Source of the DNA: Demequina sp. TMPB413 | GTDB taxonomy: Bacteria > Actinomycetota > Actinomycetes > Actinomycetales > Demequinaceae | Reading direction: 5' to 3' | Length of the DNA: 64,000 bases | Assembly (NCBI RefSeq): GCF_020447105.2 | Contig: NZ_CP096184.1 | Coordinates: 1,488,001-1,552,000, forward strand | Part shown: positions 1 through 7,499 of the stretch, piece after piece | How the letters are laid out: every line of letters begins with the position of its first letter | How positions within the stretch are numbered: position 1 is the first letter of the stretch | The notes under the pieces: generated by a model | The model's database searches: none | Told to the model about the DNA's origin: nothing | What the model saw: only the letters and a program-made list of their open reading frames with translations | Translations under genes and position numbers: made by a program

Positions 1-708
1 AGTGTCGGTGAGGCTGTCGGGACCAGCGTCGTCGCGGTCGTTGTGCGGTGCCTCCGGCACTGGTGCGATCGCCCACTGGGCGAACTCGTCCTGCTCCTGT
101 TGTGGAGCTGGCGTCCACACCGCCTCTGGAGCCACTGGCACCGGTGCTACCGGCGAGAAACGCTCCCAGACGTTCGGCGTGATGCGGCCGAGCACGACGG
201 CCAAGAAGTCGAGGCGCACCCGCGCGTCCGCCCATGTGGCGTCATTGTGCGCCCATGATGTCACCGTCTCGCCACGGATCGCGAGCGCGCGCCCTTCCGC
301 CGCTGGGTGCATGAGCGCTTCGCGCATGGTCTCATCGAGCAGTGCGGCGGCGTAGTGTGCGCTCTCCGTCGTCACCGACCAACGACGGTCAAAGTCGGCG
401 TCCCCCGTAGCGAAGGTCGTGGATCCGGTGGCTGGCGTGTCGACACCCGAACTCTGCGGAACAATCCGAATGCTCGGTAGCGGACGCGGCAACTGCATCT
501 TCTCGATCGTGTAGCGCGCCGCCTCCCACCGCTCGGCCGGACGTCCGCGCCACTGGCCGCTCACATGGTGACGCATCGGTAGGCCCGCGAACGGCACGCC
601 GTCGCACAGGTCAGTCGCCGCGGGATTTGCCGAAGCCGCATAGACAAGGCCGTGCGCTTGCGCGAACTCACGCGCTGGCCGCGCTGACCTATCGGTGCGA
701 TCCCACAT
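1..708 (-). CDS. Hypothetical protein, 3' end cut by window edge
   Basis: An open frame of 236 codons runs from an ATG at 708 off the left edge without a stop, so the C-terminus is missing. GGAGA lies about 7 bases upstream of the ATG. The visible protein begins MWDRTDRSARPAREFAQAHG and is hydrophilic, with no signal peptide, membrane segment or known motif that I recognise. After about residue 180 it becomes rich in Pro, Val, Glu and Ala (repeated PVAP/PAPQ stretches), which looks like a flexible linker leading to a domain outside the window. Function is not assigned. Confidence 0.6.
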   Translation of the reverse strand, partial: MWDRTDRSARPAREFAQAHGLVYAASANPAATDLCDGVPFAGLPMRHHVSGQWRGRPAERWEAARYTIEKMQLPRPLPSIRIVPQSSGVDTPATGSTTFATGDADFDRRWSVTTESAHYAAALLDETMREALMHPAAEGRALAIRGETVTSWAHNDATWADARVRLDFLAVVLGRITPNVWERFSPVAPVPVAPEAVWTPAPQQEQDEFAQWAIAPVPEAPHNDRDDAGPDSLTDT

Positions 709-840
709 AGTGTCTCCAGATCCGTTGCTCTACAAGGTGAGACGCTCTCGGGAGAAGATCGTGACGCCGGGCCGGGTGTGATAAATGTCACACTTGGCGA
801 CCTGCTCTAGGTGGTCGACGGTGCATCCGGCCCGCTTGTT

Positions 841-856
841 ATACCCCCAGGGGTAT
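841..856. promoter_or_regulatory. CsoR/CstR-like palindromic operator
   Basis: ATACCCCCAGGGGTAT is a perfect inverted repeat (ATACCCC, 2-base centre, GGGGTAT). G/C-tract palindromes framed by ATA/TAT are the known operator type of the CsoR family, which includes copper-sensing CsoR and persulfide-sensing CstR. It lies 40 bases before the ATG at 897, so it probably controls the small Cys-rich gene. No CsoR-family gene lies in the window. Confidence 0.6.
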
Positions 857-896
857 GCTAACCTGGCGAAAACAACCTCTTGAGAAAGGCTCAACT

Positions 897-1070
897 ATGT
901 GCTCTCCCGCCACCTGCCCCACTTGTGGAAAGGCCACCTGGACCGGTTGCGGCAATCACGTCGAGCAGGCACTTGCAGGCGTCCCCCAGTCTCAGCGCTG
1001 CCAAGGACACTCGTCCGGCTCAGCGAAGGGATCTTCGTCGTCTCTCTTCGGACGCGTGTTCACGCGCTAG
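897..1070 (+). CDS. Small Cys-rich putative zinc-ribbon protein
   Basis: This 57-residue protein begins MCSPATCPTCGKATWTGCGN. The Cys spacing (C2, C7, C10, C18) plus H20 suggests a single bound metal ion, probably zinc. Similar small proteins starting CxxCGKxTWxGCG are common in actinobacteria and are annotated only as hypothetical. The ATG at 897 is chosen because GAGAAAGG precedes it by about 7 bases and because the Cys motif begins there; an upstream in-frame ATG at 855 would overlap the operator. The C-terminal 25 residues are Ser/Gly-rich. The CsoR-like palindrome upstream suggests induction by copper or reactive sulfur. Function is unknown. Confidence 0.65.
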   Translation: MCSPATCPTCGKATWTGCGNHVEQALAGVPQSQRCQGHSSGSAKGSSSSLFGRVFTR

Positions 1071-1173
1071 CGACGCCGACGCGTGGGGCGGGGGCCCCTC
1101 CCGCGACTCTCAGGGCCGCTATCGCCGGTGATACCGTCGAAGCCGAAGTGTCGCCCACCGGAGGAGAGTCGCC

Positions 1174-2523
1174 ATGGAGGTCACGGCCCCCGCCCGCGTC
1201 CACCCTGGCTACGGGGTCCACAGCGAGGTCGGTCGCTTGCGGTCGGTGCTCGTGTGCTCGCCAGGCCTTGCCCACAATCGCCTGACCCCCTCCAATTGTC
1301 ACGACCTGCTCTTTGACGACGTGATGTGGGTTGATAACGCCCGCCGCGACCATGAGGCCTTCGTGACGCTCATGGAGGAACGCGACGTTGAGGTCCTTGA
1401 GTTGCACCGACTGCTCGCAGAGACCATGGCGATTCCCGCAGCACGAGCATGGCTGCTCGACCGCAAGCTCACGGTCGACGAAGTCGGCCTCGGGTTGGCG
1501 ACCGACCTCAGGGCCTTCCTCGACTCGCTCGACTCACACAACCTCGCGAGGTACGTCCTTGGAGGCCTGTCTCTGACTGACCTGCCACGCGACTTCTCGC
1601 CCCCCACGCTGCAACTGGTCCGCGAAGAGTCGGGCATGCGCGACTATCTGATGCCGCCACTGCCCAACACCCTCTACACCCGTGACACCACGTCGTGGAT
1701 CTATCAAGGCGTCACGTTGAATCCGCTGTTCTGGCCCGCACGCCACGCCGAGACCTTGATCATGAAGGCGGTCTACTCCTTCCACCCAGCCTTCAACGCC
1801 GCCGACCCTCGCGGGGAGTTTCTCCCAGGGTTCGGCCCTGCGGTCGATCGCGACATCTTGCCTGATGACGAACCGGACATCGACGACTACCCCGTTCACT
1901 TCTGGTGGGGAGACCCGGAACTGAATCACGGGCTCGCGACACTTGAAGGCGGCGACGTCATGCCGATCGGCAATGGCACGGTCCTCATCGGGATGTCGGA
2001 GCGATCTTCGCGCCAGGCCATCACGCAAGTCGCCTTCGAACTTTTTGCGGGCGGAGCAGCAGAACACGTGATCGTCGCGAAGATGCCGAGGTTGCGCGCT
2101 GCCATGCACCTCGACACCGTGTTCACTTTGGCTGACCGAGACGTCGCCACCGTGTTCCCCGGCATCGTCGACGACATCGAAACATACTCCTTGCGACCGG
2201 GCGAGGGTCCCGTCATGCTCGACGTCACGCCCGAGCGTCGTCCGTTTGTCGACGTTGTCGCCGACGCCATGGGGCTCGACCGACTCCGCGTCATCGAAAC
2301 GGGCGGCGACCGCTACGCCTCAGAACGCCAGCAGTGGGACTCGGGGAACAACGTGCTCGCCCTGGAACCAGGCGTGGTGGTGGCCTATGACCGCAACACC
2401 CACACCAATGCGAAGCTGCGCGCGGCGGGAATCGAGGTGCTCGAGATTGTGGGCGCCGAACTCGGTCGTGGCAGGGGCGGAGCCCACTGCATGACGCAGC
2501 CGTTGCGCCGAGATCCTGCCTGA
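1174..2523 (+). CDS. arcA: Arginine deiminase
   Basis: Converts L-arginine to citrulline and ammonia in the cytoplasm, the first step of the arginine deiminase pathway and a source of alkalinity under acid stress. The 449-residue protein carries the family landmarks: LYTRD (substrate-binding Asp), LEGGD, MHLDTVF (catalytic His) and the C-terminal GGAHCMTQP with nucleophile Cys439. It is about 30-40 residues longer than typical ArcA, mostly at the N-terminus. GGAGGAG at about 1159-1165 supports the ATG at 1174. No arcB, arcC or arcD gene is adjacent, so it stands alone here. The next gene starts 10 bases downstream and may be co-transcribed. Confidence 0.93.
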   Translation: MEVTAPARVHPGYGVHSEVGRLRSVLVCSPGLAHNRLTPSNCHDLLFDDVMWVDNARRDHEAFVTLMEERDVEVLELHRLLAETMAIPAARAWLLDRKLTVDEVGLGLATDLRAFLDSLDSHNLARYVLGGLSLTDLPRDFSPPTLQLVREESGMRDYLMPPLPNTLYTRDTTSWIYQGVTLNPLFWPARHAETLIMKAVYSFHPAFNAADPRGEFLPGFGPAVDRDILPDDEPDIDDYPVHFWWGDPELNHGLATLEGGDVMPIGNGTVLIGMSERSSRQAITQVAFELFAGGAAEHVIVAKMPRLRAAMHLDTVFTLADRDVATVFPGIVDDIETYSLRPGEGPVMLDVTPERRPFVDVVADAMGLDRLRVIETGGDRYASERQQWDSGNNVLALEPGVVVAYDRNTHTNAKLRAAGIEVLEIVGAELGRGRGGAHCMTQPLRRDPA

Positions 2524-2533
2524 GAACCCGCGC

Positions 2534-4285
2534 ATGGCGCCGCGAACGATCACCGCCACCAGGGACGATGCGCACTCCCCTGTCTTCTCCTTTCCTGAAA
2601 GACGCCTCCCGCCGCGAGTGTTTGAGCCCTCCTTCTCCGGACCAGGAGCGGCTGTCGGCGCGATCTTCACGTCGTTCTCACTGGCCCCGTCCTTGCTCCC
2701 TCGAGACGCAGTTGTGCAAGGCATGGCCACTGGCGTCTCGCTCGTGGTCGGATACGGGCTCGGTGCGGCTGGCCATGCGCTGTGGAACTACCTCGGCGTT
2801 CCCAACCTGCAGGGCAAATGGCAAAGGATCGCTGTCGCGGCCGTCCTCACCCTTATCGCTCTCAGCACAGGGCTTTCGATCTGGAACTGGGTCGGCTGGC
2901 AAAACGACATCAGGGACCTCATGGGCATGGATCCTCTCAGCCCCACTGCATGGCCGATCGTCATCGGGGCGACCGCGTTGGTCGCGGCGGTGATCCTCAT
3001 CGTGGCAAGAAGCCTGCGACTGCTCTTTCGCACGGTAGGAGACCGGCTCGATGTGTGGCTGCCGCGTCGGCTTGCCATCACCTTGTCATCCGCCGGACTG
3101 CTCGTGCTGCTGTGGCTCGTCTTCTCGGGCCTCCTGGTTCAAGGATTCTTCGCGGCCTCCAATGCCCTCTTCTCGACCCGCGACAGCGCTGACAAGCCTG
3201 GAGTCACCCAGCCATCGTCGCCGCTGCTGTCTGGGAGCCCTGAGTCCGCTGTCCCGTGGAACACCCTTGGACGAGAGGGTCGCGCCTTCGTCTCCTACGT
3301 GCCTACTGTCGACGAGATCAATGACTATAGCGGCGGCGGCGCCGTCGAACCCATCAGGGTGTACGTCGGTCTGAAGTCGGCCGAGACCCTTCAAGAACGC
3401 GCCGACCTCTTGCTTCAGGAGCTGATCCGCACGGGGGCGTTCGACCGCGAGGCTCTCTTGCTCACCACCACGACCGGTACAGGATTCATTGATCCACTGG
3501 GGGTTGACCCCTTCGACTTCATCTTCAATGGTGACGTCGCCGTCGCTGGTGCTCAATACTCCTATTTGCCAAGTTGGATCTCGCTCCTCGCGGACGAAGA
3601 CGTGACGAAGGAGACCTCCCTCGTCATGTTCAGCACGGTCCACGAGTACTGGAGCACGCTGCCTGAACAGCAACGGCCCCGACTGTTCCTCTACGGACTG
3701 TCGCTCGGGTCCTTCGGCGTCGAGTCCGTCTTGACCTCCGCGAACATCATCAACGAACCCATCGATGGCGCGCTGATGGTGGGGCCCACGTTTGTGAACC
3801 CTTTGCGCGCGGATCTCATCGAGGGACGCGAAGAAGGCTCTCCCCCATGGCTACCTGTCGTCGAGCGTGGCCGAACCGTGCGCTTCACTGGCGAAGATGA
3901 CTCACTCGGTCAACCGGCCGGCCCTTGGGGACCCACACGCATCGCCTATCTTCAACACGGCTCGGATCCGATCGGGTTCTTCGAGCCGAGCATCGCGTGG
4001 CGGGAGCCTGATTGGCTTGCAGGTTCCGAGCGTGCGCCTGACGTATCGAGGGAGACCGACTGGTTCCCCTTTGTCACGATGTGGCAGACCCTTCTCGACA
4101 TTCCGAGCGCTGGGTCCGTTCCGCGCGGCTTCGGACACCTCTACTCTGCCTCAGCGAACGCCACAGCCTGGGTGCATGTCATCGACCCAGAAGGCTGGAC
4201 TTCAGCTGACACGCAGCGCCTCAGTGGGGCGCTTGAGGAACGCGATCGAGCTCGCCAGTTTTGGCTGGAAACGGCGGGTGACTAA
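2534..4285 (+). CDS. Alpha/beta-hydrolase family integral membrane protein
   Basis: The N-terminal half (about residues 35-230) has several long hydrophobic segments. The C-terminal half is a soluble alpha/beta-hydrolase domain with the nucleophile elbow GLSLGS (Ser390). This order matches the actinobacterial Abhydrolase_9 family with its membrane N-terminal domain. The family is presumed to act on lipids or esters at the membrane, but no substrate is established. The first Met after arcA is used; an RBS is not obvious, so the start may be a few codons off. It follows arcA by 10 bases and converges on the anti-sigma gene at 4304. Confidence 0.8.
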   Translation: MAPRTITATRDDAHSPVFSFPERRLPPRVFEPSFSGPGAAVGAIFTSFSLAPSLLPRDAVVQGMATGVSLVVGYGLGAAGHALWNYLGVPNLQGKWQRIAVAAVLTLIALSTGLSIWNWVGWQNDIRDLMGMDPLSPTAWPIVIGATALVAAVILIVARSLRLLFRTVGDRLDVWLPRRLAITLSSAGLLVLLWLVFSGLLVQGFFAASNALFSTRDSADKPGVTQPSSPLLSGSPESAVPWNTLGREGRAFVSYVPTVDEINDYSGGGAVEPIRVYVGLKSAETLQERADLLLQELIRTGAFDREALLLTTTTGTGFIDPLGVDPFDFIFNGDVAVAGAQYSYLPSWISLLADEDVTKETSLVMFSTVHEYWSTLPEQQRPRLFLYGLSLGSFGVESVLTSANIINEPIDGALMVGPTFVNPLRADLIEGREEGSPPWLPVVERGRTVRFTGEDDSLGQPAGPWGPTRIAYLQHGSDPIGFFEPSIAWREPDWLAGSERAPDVSRETDWFPFVTMWQTLLDIPSAGSVPRGFGHLYSASANATAWVHVIDPEGWTSADTQRLSGALEERDRARQFWLETAGD

Positions 4286-4303
4286 CCCACGACCGCGACG
4301 ATG

Positions 4304-5050
4304 CTATAGCTCAAGCACGCCCCGTGTCACAGAGTCGCCGTGGTGCGTGGGCACGCCGTCGCGCGGCTCGAGTGAGATATCGACGATCGGATAGTCGGCG
4401 GGGTCGTAACCCTCCGGAATGGCGAACTCGCCATTGTCGGAGACGAGGAATCCAAGAGACACCATGCCTTCGATCTCCGGATCGATCAGCCACACCTCGA
4501 GGTCGGCGTCGGGAGCGGCCACGTAGTCTGTCGAGATCACGAGCACTTGGGTGCCGTCGCTGCGAGCTTCTACTCGCGCGCTTCCAGCGGCGGCCTCTGT
4601 CTGAAGGTTTGTCAGGGGCGCCTCGGCCACAACGTCGGCGGCAACGCCGCCTCCTTGTGCCCAGACCGCGACACCCACACCGACGCCGCCAACAACAACG
4701 CCAGCAGCCGCGACGGCGGCGAGTGCACGGCCAGTGAAGCGGGCACGCTTGCTTGCCCGGGGGCTGAACTCCAGTACGTCGGCGTCTGGATCGGCACCGA
4801 TCACCAACGCCACGTCTGGCACCTCTTGCTCGTCACCGGCGACCTGCGCCTGGATGGCGTCCCACACGCGGGTGGGAGGGGTCTGCAAAGGGGCCGGTCG
4901 GCCAGCGGCCGCCGCTCGCGCCGCGATGTCTCTCAACTCGTGCACGCGCGCGGAACACGCGGCGCAACTAGCGAGGTGGAGGGTGTCGCCCTCATCCAAG
5001 GGGTCGCCAAGAGCCGCTGCGGCGATCCTGTCGTCATCAAGATGCGACAT
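4304..5050 (-). CDS. Anti-sigma factor, RskA-like with zinc-binding N-terminus
   Basis: A membrane-bound anti-sigma factor of 248 residues. The cytoplasmic N-terminus carries the HxxxCxxC zinc-associated anti-sigma motif (H25, C29, C32). One transmembrane segment lies at about residues 108-132. The extracytoplasmic part matches the RskA C-terminal domain (about 150-248, with the DLEVWLI...SLG pattern). It should bind and silence the ECF sigma factor encoded just upstream. Its ATG overlaps the sigma stop (ATG at 5050, sigma TGA at 5039-5037), so the two are translationally coupled. If the sigma factor is really broken, this gene has lost its partner. Confidence 0.88.
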   Translation of the reverse strand: MSHLDDDRIAAAALGDPLDEGDTLHLASCAACSARVHELRDIAARAAAAGRPAPLQTPPTRVWDAIQAQVAGDEQEVPDVALVIGADPDADVLEFSPRASKRARFTGRALAAVAAAGVVVGGVGVGVAVWAQGGGVAADVVAEAPLTNLQTEAAAGSARVEARSDGTQVLVISTDYVAAPDADLEVWLIDPEIEGMVSLGFLVSDNGEFAIPEGYDPADYPIVDISLEPRDGVPTHHGDSVTRGVLEL

Positions 5051-5582
5051 CGGCGGCCTCCAATCGGGTCTTCAAGGTGGTGAGCGATCTTCTCATGTGG
5101 CTCTTCACGGTGCCCAAGGGCATATCAAGGGACCGCGCAATCTCTTCATGGGTGCGGCCTTCGTAGAACGCGAGCGCCACGATCAGTCACCGAGGGTCGC
5201 CTAGGGCCTCGATCTCGTACGCGAGCACCAGGTCATCAAGGAGGTCCCGCACGGGCACAGGTGGCGCATCGCGCACCGCCTCGAGCCGCCTGCGATCGCG
5301 AGAGCGGTGCTCGAGCGCGTCGGCGATTGCTTTGCGTGCGATGCCAACAATCCAGCCGCGCAGAGCGCCACCGTCGGGGTCAAAGGAGCTTCGTGATCGC
5401 CAGGCGGCCACAAATGTTTGCTGAGTCACGTCCTCGGCCTCTGTCTGGTCCCCCAAGGCTCGCGAGGCGAGCGTGAAGACCAGCGGCGACACGTCCTTGT
5501 AAATCTCCTCGAGTGCTCCCTCAGCACCCGCTGCGAAGGCATGTGCAAGGCGGACGCCCGCTGCTTCCTCGGCCCGATCCAC
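5037..5582 (-). pseudogene. ECF sigma factor (SigK-like) interrupted by an in-frame TGA
   Basis: The first 131 codons encode sigma region 2 (ALEEIYKDVSPLVFTLA, EAEDVTQQTFVAAWR) and a linker. A TGA at 5189-5187 then interrupts the frame. The same frame resumes as LIVALAFYEGRTHEEIA then LDMPLGTVKSHMRRSL, a good sigma region 4 helix-turn-helix, and ends at 5037 overlapping the anti-sigma start. A single CGA to TGA change would explain it. The GTG at 5582 is chosen for its AAGGAG box; ATG codons at 5621 and 5618 are alternatives. It is either a recent nonsense allele, a sequencing error, or a readthrough site. The DUF4397-sortase-sigma-anti-sigma order suggests that it controls the surface operon. 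Confidence 0.82.
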
Positions 5583-5617
5583 CGTGCGACTCTCCTTCAC
5601 CAGGTTGACGTGACCCA

Positions 5618-6298
5618 TCATGGCACCTGCGTGGATACCGCCCACACGATCACATTGTCGTCGTAGCTCTGCGCTTTCGCATCCCAGGCTCCCCCACATG
5701 TCACGAGCACAACCATTCCCGGGCTGCCAGCAGAGATTGCCTCAAAGTCGACTGTCTGCTTCGAGATGTGTTCGACTCGCGCCACGGCGAAGGAGTTCAC
5801 GGTTCCGTCAGACAGAGCGATCGCCACCTCAGCGCCGGGAGCGAGCCGCGCCAAGCGGGCAAAGGGGCCCTCGCCGTCGACGGCGGAGGACACGTGCGCG
5901 GCGATCAAGGCGGCGCGCCCTCGTTCTCCCGGCAGTCCGCCATGCCGATACCACGCAGCCGTCGCGGAGCTCTCCGGGAGCGCCATCGAGCCGTCCGGTG
6001 CGAGACCCGTGGTGATCACGTTCATGTCCACGCCGACGCTGGGAATGGCGAGGCAATTCGGGACGACTTCGGCGTGGGCGGCGACGGCCTCTGGCTCAGA
6101 AGACCTGATGGGCACCGCACCCACCACCACTGGCGCCGAGATGGCGGGCACCACGTCCGTGATCGGAGACTCGGCCGGGGTGCCCGTGACGTCTTGAGAT
6201 ACGACGGCCCCCGGCCATGCCGATGCGGCGCCCGCTGCAGCCAGCAAAGCGATCATGAGGCAAACGGCGGTAGCGAGGATGGCGGTGCGAGAGGTCAT
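5618..6298 (-). CDS. Class E/F-type sortase
   Basis: A membrane-anchored transpeptidase that would attach surface proteins to the cell wall. The 226-residue protein has an N-terminal signal anchor (about residues 7-28). The sortase fold follows, with catalytic His135 (AALIAAHVSS) and Cys201 (VLVTCGG). The third catalytic residue, usually an Arg in the Y-x-(R)-N-V-V strand, is not evident: the strand reads SYDDNVIV. I cannot tell whether a nearby Arg substitutes. It lies between the DUF4397 gene and the sigma factor, all on the minus strand, so the DUF4397 protein is the likely substrate. Confidence 0.85.
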   Translation of the reverse strand: MTSRTAILATAVCLMIALLAAAGAASAWPGAVVSQDVTGTPAESPITDVVPAISAPVVVGAVPIRSSEPEAVAAHAEVVPNCLAIPSVGVDMNVITTGLAPDGSMALPESSATAAWYRHGGLPGERGRAALIAAHVSSAVDGEGPFARLARLAPGAEVAIALSDGTVNSFAVARVEHISKQTVDFEAISAGSPGMVVLVTCGGAWDAKAQSYDDNVIVWAVSTQVP

Positions 6299-6321
6299 GA
6301 TGGCGATCGCTCCAGGTGTCA

Positions 6322-6353
6322 GGGGGCGCTCTCGAATACTCGAGAGCGCCCCC
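6322..6353. terminator. Perfect 14-bp hairpin between DUF4397 and sortase genes
   Basis: GGGGGCGCTCTCGA at 6322-6335 pairs exactly with TCGAGAGCGCCCCC at 6340-6353 across a 4-base loop. It falls in the 73-base gap between the DUF4397 stop and the sortase start. No T-run follows on the minus strand. It may be a weak terminator, or an RNA processing or stability element that makes more DUF4397 product than sortase. Confidence 0.6.
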
Positions 6354-6371
6354 GTTGAGGGTGGTGAGCGC

Positions 6372-7187
6372 CTAGCGGCGCGAGATCACGACGGCGCGAC
6401 CGGCGATGCCGGCGCCCACGAGGGCGAGACCGGCAAGAACGATCAAGCCGACGGGCAGGTCGTTCTGAGAGCCCGACAGCGGCGCGGAGCCTGCGAAGAC
6501 TCCACCGGGAGCGTTCATCATCGTGTCGACATTCTGGACGGCAAGCGCCAGCGAGCCATCTCCTGCGCTGCCCCACGCGTACACGATCGTGTTGACGCCC
6601 TCGGTGAGGGTCACCGGCGCGGGGCCAATGACCGGATCGGTGGTGCCTTCCAGCGCCACAGCCGCTGAGTACGTGCCCACCGGCAGGTCGGCCATGACCT
6701 CATCCGGGTTTTCGAGGCCAGTGAACACCGCGGCACCGTCAGCCAAGATGTCGACCGCGGGTGCTGCAGCCACGTGCCTCACCGTGAGTCGGCCTTCACC
6801 TGCGGCGGTGGCCGAATTATCGTTGGTGAACAGACCGACGGTGGGATCACCTGAAGCATCCAGGTGCGCGACGGCGGTGTAGCTCATGTTCGCGGCGAGG
6901 CTAATCGTGATGGGACCGAGAACCGGTGACGAAGCGTCGGCTGCGTCGCTTGCCGTGATGGCCACCTCGTAGTCACCCGGGTCGAGGCTCAACGGGCCAG
7001 CAAGGTCGCCTGGCGCAAAGTCGTCGAGCGTCAATGCGTTGTTGACGTACACATCGACCGTGAGGCCCGGAATGCCGTGCAACACGGCGAGATCGGACTT
7101 GCCGTCCTCGACGGCAACAGCTGAGGCGCCTGAACCGACCGCAAGCATGATGCCCGCCGCGAGGCCGCCAATGACTGACTTCTTCAT
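6372..7187 (-). CDS. DUF4397 secreted protein with C-terminal membrane anchor
   Basis: A 271-residue exported protein starting MKKSVIGG with a signal peptide (about residues 1-27). Two beta-rich DUF4397 repeats follow (VLHGIPGLTVDVYVN and VRHVAAAPAVDILADG). The C-terminus is DLPVG, then a hydrophobic stretch of about 20 residues, then ISRR. This resembles a sortase sorting signal (motif, membrane span, basic tail) but lacks the Thr of LPxTG. GGAGAAGCAC before the ATG at 7187 supports the start. It heads the operon with sortase, sigma and anti-sigma. Role: probably an abundant surface protein; no biochemical function is established for the domain. Confidence 0.82.
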   Translation of the reverse strand: MKKSVIGGLAAGIMLAVGSGASAVAVEDGKSDLAVLHGIPGLTVDVYVNNALTLDDFAPGDLAGPLSLDPGDYEVAITASDAADASSPVLGPITISLAANMSYTAVAHLDASGDPTVGLFTNDNSATAAGEGRLTVRHVAAAPAVDILADGAAVFTGLENPDEVMADLPVGTYSAAVALEGTTDPVIGPAPVTLTEGVNTIVYAWGSAGDGSLALAVQNVDTMMNAPGGVFAGSAPLSGSQNDLPVGLIVLAGLALVGAGIAGRAVVISRR

Positions 7188-7267
7188 GTGCTTCTCCGTT
7201 CCGCAGCCGCCCTGTGCGACCGCTTCACCCCCTACTTCCGGCAGAAGCACCCGTTTGGATGCACCAA

Positions 7268-7300
7268 GGCCCCGTGTTCACTGTCAGCGAACACGGGGCC
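7268..7300. terminator. Inverted repeat, putative terminator downstream of the SQR unit
   Basis: GGCCCCGTGTTC (7268-7279) pairs perfectly with GAACACGGGGCC (7289-7300) across 9 bases. It lies 45 bases past the stop of the 47-residue gene and 80 bases before the DUF4397 start, where a terminator between two minus-strand units is expected. There is no clear T-tract. Confidence 0.6.
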
Positions 7301-7344
7301 GAGGGTATGGCGTCGGGCGCTTGGCTCCCGTATGACGGAGAACG

Positions 7345-7488
7345 TCAGTGGTGCTTGCGCGCAAGCCTCCACATGGTCCAGTTGATCCGCGTGAACCGGA
7401 AGAACTGGCTGACAGGATTGCGGCGACGGCGCAACTCACGGGGGGTCGGTAACGGTGCCTGCGCAATGCGCTCGTTGGTGTTGTCCAT
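7345..7488 (-). CDS. Small basic 47-residue protein next to SQR
   Basis: The ATG at 7488 is preceded by a strong AAGGAGG box at 6-base spacing. The product runs MDNTNERIAQAPLPTPRELR, then a basic stretch RRRRNP, then an aromatic-rich segment (SQFFRFTRINWTMWRLARKHH). It starts 12 bases after the oxidoreductase stop, so it is surely co-transcribed. The amphipathic, Trp/Phe-rich C-terminal half could sit on the membrane surface, where SQR works; that is inference. I do not recognise a named family. Confidence 0.7.
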   Translation of the reverse strand: MDNTNERIAQAPLPTPRELRRRRNPVSQFFRFTRINWTMWRLARKHH

Positions 7489-7499
7489 GGCGCGCCTCC

